This document shows positions 1 through 12,000 of a DNA stretch of 20,348 bases, piece by piece; the first letter of the stretch is position 1, and every line of letters begins with the position of its first letter. The notes below the pieces were generated by a model. That model ran no database searches. It was not told the origin of the DNA and saw nothing but the letters and a program-made list of their open reading frames with translations. A program made the position numbers and the translations under genes. The DNA is from Patescibacteria group bacterium (GTDB lineage Bacteria; Patescibacteriota; Microgenomatia; UBA10105; UBA927): NCBI GenBank assembly GCA_003545435.1, contig DPYI01000054.1, positions 1-20,348 on the forward strand, read 5' to 3'.

Positions 1-3000
1 TCACAAGGTATCGGAGAGGAACAGACATATTATGATCAAACATATGCTGAAATTGCCAAGTCGCGAAGGAAGGGTGAGGCAAAACAGGGCGGGTGGGGCA
101 AAAGCGAGCCATGGATGGTGGGAAGTGTTTCAGATGAATTAAACGCTCTGCAAAACAGAGATGCGGTGGTTGAATTCGGAACCAATGAGGGCGATTTCCT
201 GCGCAGCTTCAAAGACGGGAGCGTCGTTGATGGTCAGCAGGCTCTACCTGCAGGTGTTTCCGTGATCGGATTTGACATCAACAGCGAGGCTCTGGAAATT
301 GCCCGAAATAAAAATCCTGACATTGAATTTGTAGAAGCGGACATATCCCGTCCCGATCCTCCGAATCCAATAGCCGAAGCGCTTGCAGGTAAAAAGATAC
401 AGGTTAGCTTTGCTTCCCACACCCTCGAACACCTCTCCCAAACCCAACTCACCCAGTTTTTCAAAAATCTTGATGCGACCCTTGCTGACGACGGCGTATT
501 GACCGCTATTGTTCCTGCAGAACCGATCAAAGGCATATTCACCATAGGGGTTGCCAAGGAGTATCTGGAAGCCAAAGAGGCTAGGAAATTGAACTGGTTT
601 CTGGATTTCGGAAAAATCCTTGCTGCTGCCCAGGATCTGCACCGGACGCGGTTTACCTCACCGCGGTCATTTGAAAAATATCTGACAGACACCGGACTTG
701 AAATTGACTATACCCGAAGCAGGTTTAGCCTGACTGCGATGGGCGCGCCAGCTGTCGGGGTGGTGATACGGAAGGAATCAGCCATTGCAGAAAATTTAGC
801 TTCGCAAGGCGAGGCCTTGCGAAGCAAGAATGTCTGGACCCGATTTACCGACTGGCTGGCCGTGGTGAGGGGAGAGAGGGCGGAACAACCAGCTCTGGTG
901 CAGGAGGCAATGGAAGAGTTCCAACCACAGGGAGCAGCTACTGATTATCAAGCGATTAATCAATCATTAATTACAGTTTCTGAAGATCAATTAATTCCGA
1001 TTACTGAAGATATTACTCCTAATACATTGGATCATATTACAGATCTCAATGGTAAAGCCGAAGTAGGTGCATGGGTTAAACAATATTTGAATTTTATAAA
1101 CCAAACCCAGCGTTTTTTGAAACCAACAGATCCGGTCGTACAAGAATTAGAAGAAAATCTAAATAGACTTGTTGATCTTCTTAATGGAGATAGAAGGAGA
1201 CTCAGGAAAGAGAGTAAGTCATCCTATCCGGAAGATATGCCGCATATCAAATTGTATATTGCTGTAAATGGTCCGGTAAATGCACGTAGCCTGCCTGACG
1301 GGTCAATTGTCATAAACCAATCTCTCATTAATATTATGCAATCCAAAGATGAAATCATGGCTATATTAGTGCATGAGCTGTCTCATTTTGAAGATTATTT
1401 TTTGAGATGGCGGGATTATTTATACAACGCAGTTAGAATTTCATTAAAAGCAGAACCGTTGATCCAGCGTCTGCAAGAATATAAAGCGGATTTCGTCGGA
1501 ATAAGATTAAAACGCATTAATTGTAACGGTCAGGCAATGGTATCGGCACTTGAAAACTTAGATGCGTATGATCAGTACATATCAAAAAAACCAGCACCTT
1601 TCTTAAAGAGGATTATAGATTCTCTATATAAAAGGATAGGGATAGAAACATACGAACAGTTTCTCATAAAGATAAAAGCTGACGTTGCCCATGGGGTTGT
1701 ATCTAATCGAACCGGAGCCCAGGAGGCAGCAAATAAATTTATCGAGCAGGGAGGAGAAGCAATCAGGCCGAGAGAAGTTCCGTCGGACTGGAAAAGGAAA
1801 TCCACATCGGATACCGATCCGTATACAGCATTATATGAAAATGAGTTTGATGAGAAATGGCAGGAACAGTTCAAGTCAGCTCCATCATATGTCAGGCAGA
1901 AATTTGTAAGAGAGTTTATAGGTAGGTTTGTTCACGATATGGTTCTACAACAACAATGGTACAAAATTAGCCGTGACCATCATGTGTCTTATGAAATGCC
2001 AACAAGGGCATATTTCGTCCAACGCATATATGACCGAAGGTTGATAAAAAGTTTTACCGCACAGCAGGTGTCGATGATCAGGAAAATTCAGTTTGTATTA
2101 AATGTATTAGCAGCAGAAGCAAAAATACCACAAGATCGGGAAAAAATATTCAGACAACTGTTTCTCACTTCTTCTTTCAGTGCAAATAATGAAAATATGT
2201 TCACAAAATTAGTTGATCTTCTTGCAGGTGGCCTGCTGCCTGCTGTTACGAATGTTGGCGACCCAACAGCAGAAGGAAAAGAATTGCTTTCTACAATTGA
2301 CATAACCGCTAGAGAAATGACTGTCCCGGACGTCCAAGCAATTCTTGATGAGGCTTACTGGAGATCAGTGTTTGATATGATCGGTTTAGATGGGAACAAA
2401 TTATATGATCCCAGAAGCATAATAGACAAACTTGTTTCCACATATAAGCGGGAAGAACTATTTTCTGAGCTTTATGGTGATGTGAGTGATCCTGAAGATA
2501 CGGCAATAGTTATTCACCTGAAACGGCATGCTGAGTTTATTCTTTCGTTTCCTGATTCTACATGGTATGACAAGGAAAAAATTTTTATCGGAGAGTATAG
2601 TACTGGCGGTGGAATACTGGATAGCATAATAAAAAAAGTCATTTACAGAGATGATGAGTCAAACGAATATGTTTTTAATAAGCGCAGGTTTGACGTATTG
2701 CTGGAATTTTTCCGGTTAATACAATCAAAATATCCGGATATTAGTTCCGAAGCATTATATTATCGAATTACCAAAGAATATGATTTCCTGCATCTACCAA
2801 TTAAAGATAATCTTCAGATTAAAAATTTCCTGATCAAGACACTCAACCTGACTATATCACTTGAAACAGAGGAGGCGTTTTTTACTGCTCTTTTCATAAA
2901 AGATGCACCTTCTTTACGACGGTTGCTTATTGAGGCTCCTGATGAATTATCCGGTTTTATCTATCAGGCTCAAAACAATCCAAAAGATGTCCCAAGCGAA

Positions 3001-6000
3001 TATGAATTATGGCTTAAGGAGGAAGTAGACGCTTTTATTAATAGCGACGATTTTGTACATGCCAAATGGGAATTAACAAAAACCGGACGTTTTGGAAATG
3101 TTATTCAAACCCCGCTTCCTCAAAAGCTATTTGGATTCGAACATGAAGTGAAACTTGGTTTTGCAGAAACGATGGAGGAGCGGATAGCTATAAGTGCGCA
3201 GGTTCAGAATAGGCATGTAGACTATATCCAATCGCTTGACGACATTCACCAACTGGGCAGATATATTCATGATGTGCTGAATACAGGTTCATATTCAATC
3301 GATGCAAAAACCAATTACTTACAGAACATTGACGCAGTTCATTCCTTTCCGTTATTTAAACGTGGTCAAACCATCGTTTTGGCTATGGATGCACATACAT
3401 TCACACAGGCACGCGAAGCATATATTGCTGCGGTTCAATTTTTAGTCCGAATTAGTGAGGGAGGAGAGTATGAATTATCTTGGAGAGATAAGATTCCGTT
3501 TTTCGGCCGTGTAACTCAAGAAACATATTATTTGGAACCGTTCATTGGTCACTTCCTTGATGCAATTGCCAATTTATATCCGAATGATATACAGACAAAC
3601 CCCGAAGAAGCTATTAGTTATTATAATGCCCTGAAAACACTTCCGGACAGCGATTTTAAACGCAGGTTAATGGATCACATACAGACGCTTCTGATACAAC
3701 AATTGCCGTTTGATAGAGTGTTGACGTTTGTGTCAAATAATATTTCCGGTGACGCCAATTTAGAACTGGGTGTTACATTACTTCGATTCCGAATTCAAAC
3801 GTATGACGAATATAAGAAATTTCTGAAAGAATTCGGCGAGGATTTCTTGAAGAAACTGACAGAGGGGACAGTGCTCAAAGCTAGCGCCGGTGTTATCTTG
3901 GATACGCTTATCACAAGTATTATGAATTCCGGTAGCGCATTTGAGTTTTTCACTGCCGCGCTTACCGGCGATGACAAAAGTCTCAGATATTTTTTAGGTA
4001 AAGCATATAGGGGGTACGTAAATAATTTTAAAAATATTTCAATTGATGAGCAAGGAAATCTATATGGACCAGGCGCTCAAGATATTCTTCTATTTGATGA
4101 AGTCATGGCACGTTTGTATAACATGACCAAACTTCAAAAAGCAGCGCTGCTTTTCCGGATATTATCAGACAGTAAAAGCGGTATCCTGCAGAATCAGTCA
4201 TTGCATACAAAAATTGCTGATTTAGTACTTGGAAAAATTGATGATTCTTCGAAAATGAAATCGTTTTTGAAGAAAATAATCCTTGCTGTTCTTCAGCAGG
4301 ACCGCGCACGCACCAAAGTAGCAATCGGAGTATCAATGAGTTTGTCTGACTTATTCCTGCAAAAAATCAGGGATGATGACAATACGTATGCAGCAGCACG
4401 GATAGCTGAGGAGGAAAAATCAGATTATGCATCAGAAAAAGAAATTCAAGAAGAAAAAGATAAGATTAAAAAATTATTCGATCAGAAGAAACAAAATGTA
4501 TTAGCTGATAGTAGAAACAACGATCCCGTGGTTATACTCTTGCGCGGACAGTTAGACAGTCTCTATGATCAAGCGTACAGAAATCTGAATATAGAGAAAT
4601 CTAATGGTTTAAGCATAAACCAGCAACTCGTTAGTAGAGTCAAGTCTTCAAGATTTATAGTTGAAGTTGGTAAAACGCTTGGAGCGCTTGGCGTCCGTTT
4701 TCTTCAGGTTATGGGACAGTATTTTACTATATCACCCGAGATGCAGGAGGATTTTCAGGCGGTCTACGATAACGTATCTCCTCTTTTTATGGTGAATTTG
4801 TTCCAGAGTTCTGATAAAGCTATTGAGACCATGGAGGCAGAAATGAGAGGTATTCAGGACGGATCCCGGTTAATACTCCTTCAGACTCAACTTGCAGATG
4901 TTCAATCTGAATTTCAGAAAATACATAGTTTTCAAAATACCAGCATTATCCAGATTAGAAGATACGAGAAGCTTGCAGCCTATCTTCAAAAACAAATACA
5001 TGTATTAGATGATCCTGCTAAAACGAATGCGAGAGTGCAGTCGCTACAGGCTGAAATTGATTCGATGAGATCATATCGTGATTCAGTATCCGTTATACAG
5101 AAAATCGGCGGCGGATCAATCAATACTGCCTATGTTGTGACGAAAAAACTGCCAGATGGTACTCCTTCAACCAATCCGGAAGATAATGAAGTCATGAAAA
5201 TTCTTAATCCTAACAGCCAAGAAGGACTTATGAAAGATACGGATTTGATTCGGTCAATTGTGGAGACACTTAAAACAACTGATTCTAAGAGAAAGAGTGA
5301 TTACGAGACAGCAGACCGCTTAATACTTACGCTTGAGCAATGGATAGACGAGGATATAAGCGATACCGAGTATTTAGTCAATGATCCTCTTTTTACCGCT
5401 TCCTACCAAGACTATATTGGTCCGAACGGAACTAAATTAACGTATTCAGAGACAAGAAGACCTCATAACAGATGGGTAAAAGTAGAATCGTTTGTGGTAG
5501 GTGAGAACGTGAAAAATGTGATTATGACATTGACAGGAAATGGCGACCCTGCGAAGGGTAATCCCTATAAACTGAAGGATTTGCAGACACCTGAAGCGAT
5601 AAAGCTTAAGCAGGTAATTGCTGATTTTGTTCATGACTATGTACGGCATGTATACGAACCGGTTACTTTGCCTGACGGACGGAAAGTGTATCTACTGCAT
5701 TCAGATCTACATGCTGGCAATATTATGGTTTCCCATGATTTTGAATCAGGTAGCGTTATTGATAGAAGTTACTATTTAGCGCTTACTGAGGCAGAGCAGA
5801 ACATCGTTGATACGGTATTTGGGCAAAAAATAAATGGTTGGGAAAAATTAAATACACTTATCAATTATTTCCTTGATTATAACAATGTACGAGGTAGTCA
5901 GCGTTCATCGCTTTACTGGCGGTTAGTTATTGCCGGCATCCGCAATATAGGTATTCGGAGTGATAAACGGGAAGAACAAGTATTTAATGCCTTGATGCGG

Positions 6001-9000
6001 GAGATGGACCGTCTGAATCTTGAGGTACCGATCTCCATGCGGCTTTTTATCAAAAACAGAAGCGCGATTAACAGGATGATTACGTATATTGGCAATGAGC
6101 ACGCGTTTACAGACGAGCCAACGTATACACATCTACCTGAGGAAACATTGAGTGATTATATGAGGAAATATCATGAACAGCAGGAGATGAGGCAAGGGTT
6201 CCAGAATTATTTAGAACAAATAATACGTGAATCAGGTGTAGATCCGGATAGTTCGTTTGCCAGGATATTACTTCTGGATGCTGATGGAGCATTACAGGCT
6301 CTAAAAAGAGAAATAGGAGAAAGACAAATGGATATAAGTGGTATACGCACCAAAATAGGAACAGTATCAGATGCTCTTGGAAACACTGACGATGTTACAC
6401 CAACAGACGGGTGTACGGATTGTTTGCTTTTTGCCCGCTCAATTAAAAATATAATAGAAAACGTTTTGGATCAAACCAAACCACTAGCTGAGAGAGTGAA
6501 ATCTATTACACAAGCAAAAAAGTTGATTTCTGATCACGAGATGGCAAACGTAGTTATTAATTCATCTGCTGATGCCATGGCAGAAACGGCCGAAGCTGAA
6601 TATGCTATTGAGGCCATGATCAAATCACCCGGATATGGACAAGAGCTGACTCTTCGATCTATTGATGAATTAGGTCAGGCTCTGTTTGCGATCGTAGATG
6701 CTATTGCCGCCATAGGAAAACATAATAATGTCGATCAAACGGACATTGCAAAAAAAGAACTTGACGATCTCTCTACCGCATTATACAGTCTTCATTACAA
6801 ATTATTACAGGCTAGAGAAACACTACAGAAAGATGTTAGTAAATTACAGGTTCAACCAAAATCAGTTTTCGATCCGGTCAGACGAGATGAAATTTATTCT
6901 CAGTTATCTCCCAAGCAGCAAGTGGTTTTTATACTTCTTGAAAGATTATCACTCTATGAACAAGAAGGCTTCCAGGATAATTCTGTTAAGACTGATTGGG
7001 ATTATGGGCAGACAACAACAAATATGCTTAAAACTGTTTTTGATTCCGGTGCATACGCCGGGGAAGCATTGCCAATAACTTCTGCCACTGATTATCCAAC
7101 ACTAAGTGTATGGCTTACGTCTAAAACCAGAACAATTACTATTCCCGAACCAAACGAGACGCAACCGGTTACTATGGGGTCAAGAGACATTCGAATGTAT
7201 GATACCGGAAAAACAATAAAATTTTTCGCTAATCAGGGAATTCTTGCAGGAACAGAAGGGTTATGGGAAGAAATATTTTTAAAGGTTGCCTATCCTGTTG
7301 AGGTAGAAGATAGGCACGGATTTCGGTATGAAAATGACGCATATAAAAAGCTCTTTGCAAAACCGCAAACAGGAGCACAACCGCAAGTGCTGCAACCAGA
7401 ACCACAAGCTGTTCAAGCGGAAAAAACACCTTCTTTTACAAATTCCGAATGGAAATTCTGGATTTCCAATGTACAGGGACGGACCAGAAACGGTCAAGTC
7501 ATAGTCGTGTTGCCCAAAGCGGTTGATAAAGTCGCTCTTGCAAAAGAAATCGCGGAGGAGAAGGGTATGGTACAGATTGATGTGTCGGATCTATTGGATG
7601 GGACAATTAATGATTTACCGGAAAACACCAAAGGAGTCATACTCACAGGGTACAATAGTTCATTTGCGGAGGAGTCGTTACGTCAGGGAGTCGATCGCGG
7701 AAGAAATACAGACAGGGAAAATACAATCGAAGCGTATCTGCGTTCACGGAGCAATAATTATGGTGGAAATATGGGTAATTTCCCAATCATAATTCTTTCT
7801 GACGATGAACCACTGCCTGATATTTTCGAAAATGCCGAATTCTGGTGGTACAACGGTCCGTTTAATCCCGATACTGCGGTATGGAAACTGGATGTTTCCG
7901 AGACAGGAGAGGAAATTGTTTTGACCCGGTTAATCCCGCAGGGGGGATTTTTGTCAGAAGCGAGTTGGAAAAAAGAACACGTAGCTTCGGTTCCGGTTTC
8001 TGAAAAGAATAGGATAACTGTTGTTACGGAAACAAGAGAGTCTCAACCATCTCAAGAACAACCTCCGCAATCCCAGCCAGATCTTCCGGCGGTTATTGAT
8101 AAAGCCCTCTTAGATCAACCTAACCTTATTGAAGAGGGAAATGCGGAGGGATTAGTGGATTTCATCCTCAAAACTGAGGAGTATCAGAAGCTACTGGCCG
8201 GACGCAGTCCCACTGTTGATGATTATGTTGCAATCCTCACACTTCTCCAACCAACACTTCAGGAACAAGGGAAACCCCTCACAAACGCTCAAACCCTTCG
8301 ACTTCGCTCAGGACAGGCCATAACAATCAGTAACAAAACATATATTATCTCCATTAAAAATGATGGTTCGATTGCGCTAGTTCCCCAGATTGTAGGAGGG
8401 AGCGGAGGGACAGAAATGAGCGAGCAGCAACAGTCGCAAGATCAACAGTCCACGCAGTCGCAGACGCTTTCATTTATAGATCGTGTGAGGTGGTGGTTCA
8501 GCAATGCTGTAAAACAGATAAGACGCTGGATTATACAATCATCTCCTGTTCAATACGTATTATTTATGAGGTTAAATCGCCGGGTAGCTATTCAAAAGGA
8601 ATATGAATCATTCGTTAAAGAAAGTATCAAATTAGGTGTTGTTGATGATTATGGATTCGGATCCTTTTTAAATAGCATTGAAAAAACTCCTGTAGAGTTG
8701 CGCTTCCGGTATTTGGATACGTATTGTTTCTCCTGGATACGGTCAGGCATAAGAAGTTGGGCTGAATTAGGCTCAATTATTAATTATTTAAACGAAGCAC
8801 AGGATACGGCTATTAAAATTGCTCCGTACATTTCTTCATGGATTGAAAATGGGAAAGACGCATATGAGAGTGAAAATTTTATCAGGAATCTAAATCAGGT
8901 ACCGGAGATCGCGGACATAGTTGCTTCACAAATAGGACCATGGAGCAAGGCTGGTTTAGATACGAATGATATAAAAGACCTATTGGTATTGTTTCGTGAA

Positions 9001-12000
9001 AACACAATAACTGCTAAAGTAATAGCGCCGTATATAACACAGTGGCTTAATGCTGGCATAGATAAAATATATTTGGTGTGGGTAGTAAGAGCAATGAATT
9101 CTGATTCCGATACAGCATCGATACTTGCCCCCTATATCTATTCTTGGTTAGAGTCCGGTATTGATGCGTATGATTTATCTACCGTGCACATTCCCATCAT
9201 GCAGCAGTTTCCGGAGATTGCGCCTCAGGTAGCCCCTTATTTTTCGTATTGGATAAAAGCAGGTATAGACAAATGGCCAACTGACGATGGAAAAAAATAC
9301 ATATCGAGCATTTTTGACAGTTTATCTTTCGTTTCTCCGGATCAAACTTCTTTCTATTCTCACACTTTTATTCCAGCAATGATTGCATCGGGTTTGTCAT
9401 GGGAGATTCCGGATTTAATAACTGTGCTACGAGAAAATAATGTAGAGACAGGTCACATTTCTGATTATCAGCAGTTTATTGCAACAATCATGAATAAAGA
9501 CCACCGCTATAAAATTACAGGTGTCATTGCTTTTTTAGAAAATGTTCCGGACGATGAACGCCTTCCGTTAACGAGACGTTTGGAAAGATGGTTGGATATC
9601 GGCATAACTGATGAGGGGTATTTGGTTGATCTTCTAACATTTGAACACGAAAACTACGCTGTTCGTTCGGTGTTGACTGATAGTCAAATATTATCGTTGT
9701 ATCTATCTGAAAGAGTTAATTACCAAGATGGAAATGACATTATTATGGCATCACGTATACTTCTTGAGATACCTGACGATATACTCGATACTCTTTCACC
9801 AGAGCAGGGATCGTACTGGAAAGCGTATAAAGAGTATCCTAAACTCCAACATCGGCTTTACCAAAATGATGGTTATTCCTTTTTCCAAAATCAGCTCAAA
9901 GGGAAAGACGCTGCTGGCATGTATGCAGCTGTGTTGGAGAATTATCTGACTCAAACACATTTTGAAACACATTTTGAGACAGACTATGTTTTTAAGTTAC
10001 TTTCAGAAATGACCGATGAAGTACTCACGCACCTTTCTCCTAAAGCCCGGAAATTCTGGAAATTATATATATCTGAAGGTAGTGCGGATATTCGTGGTTT
10101 TTTGTTTATACATAGAGATGATATCGATCTCTACGTTGACACCGATGACAAACCGACCAAAAAATTCGATAGCGACCTCTTGAATGAAAAACCGGAAGCG
10201 TTTGTCCGCTATGCTGGAAAAAATGCTTGGAAGTTAATTTTTGGAGATAAGCTCATATCAGAGTTTCTTAATGTTCTGCCAAAAGGACAGGCAAATGAAG
10301 CGCGAAACGCTTTTACCCATAATGAGTATGACCGGACATCCCAATTTTTGGAATATTTAGTATCGAGTGGCATCGCTCTTACACCGGAGGAATTCTCCGT
10401 CATTACTCCATTTGTTAAGGAGTTTGGATTGTCAAAAACAGCAATACTGTATCAGTACTACAAAAACTTACTCCTTTACGAGCAAAAGAAATTATCAGAC
10501 CTTCCTCTAGATATCCAAGAGTCCGGTATCACAACGATTGCTGACTTGAAAAACCGTTTTATGGAAGTCCAGCAAAAAGCATTTTCATCAGATCCATTTG
10601 TTGATTTTACAAACATAAGCTCATTTGAAAAAGAAATTTTAAGTCTGGTTACCAAACACAGTATTCACCGGTGGACGGTACATCCGGTTGATGAGATTAT
10701 CAGGAATTATACGCAGGGCAATCAAGACGGCCGTCTGTCTGATCTTCCACAAGGATATACGTCTGGGGTAGCAGAGGTTTCATTGGTATCTCTCACCTCA
10801 GATATTACGAAACTTCAGGAACCTTACAATATCCTTAAAAATGATATTCTCAAGGCAGGAGAGGGAGAGGCGGCTGATATTTCCAGCATAAAAAAAACAC
10901 TTGAGGAATTTATAATCGCCAAAAAACAGGATCTTCTTGAACGAAAAACCAGGGGAAGCATCAATGATGAGATTTACACGAAACAAATAACTCTGCTTGA
11001 TCAGCTTGCACGAAGCCTCCCTGCAGTAACAACACTTGATGATATGATGAAATTGCTTGTGGTCATCCCTCTTAAAGAGTATTCGGAATTCAAACCGACG
11101 ATTGTTTCTTTTATCCGACAACTAGTATTTCGAAAAGTATTTGTATTTCACGACCGGAGCGGCTATCGGGAAGAGATTCTTAATCAACTGACGGGCCCCA
11201 TGACATTGTCCTCAGTAAATGCAGTGATGGATTTGGTGCAAAATTACGCAAAAGACCATGTGGTAAACATTCAAAGAAACAATGATGAAAAGTATTGGAG
11301 TGACGAAACGTTTGGTTTCATTCGTGATAATCGAAAAATAAATGATGTGCTGGATCATTTGCTTGCACCACTTAATAATATGAAAAATTTGTATAACGAA
11401 TTAACATTTGCTGAACAAAAAGGAAAACGTACAGTACAGATGATTCCGGATCGTGGCCTTATCGGAGAGATGGCAGGATATTTGGGTGGCGTCTGTTATA
11501 CCAAGGAGTTCCCATTGCTTTCAAGCTATCCCAACGTCGTTCCGTACAAGTTCGTTATTAAAAACGAACAGACCGGAGAGTATGATCTCATCGGTTCAGT
11601 TCTCGTATTTGAAGTACCGGATGCTGATGGCAATCCCATCATGGTAGTTCGAGCTTTTGATGTCCGCGATGAATCGACAATTAATATCGAATCACTATTT
11701 GAGCAGTTTATCGATACGTTGGAAAATGTTGCGCAGAAGCGTGGTATTAAGAAAATTGTTGTAGCCGGAACGTCCGGGACGATTTCTAACTTTCCGATAG
11801 TTATAAACTACATTCTGTCGAAATATGTTCGAGAGAAAGTGAATGTACCGCTTCAAAACACATTTAATTTTAATGGATATGATATTACGAAAAGCATGTA
11901 TTTGATTCGCGAGGTCACAAAACCGTTCGGACTTGAAAAATATGCAAAAACAATTATTGAACAATTGGAAGACCCGTGCAATGGCGTGGCGTTCCGGTTT

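Noticed and set aside
234..692. 152- and 132-codon minus-strand frames opposite the methyltransferase-like domain
   Set aside because: The + strand carries the SAM-binding motifs in order; the antisense products have no recognisable features.
799..825. Hairpin as a boundary between two genes
   Set aside because: The frame passes through it without stop and no start signal follows it.
2629..2638. A7 run as a programmed frameshift site
   Set aside because: It occurs in the middle of a frame that stays open; there is no stop to bypass, no convincing stimulatory structure, and A-runs are common in this AT-rich sequence.
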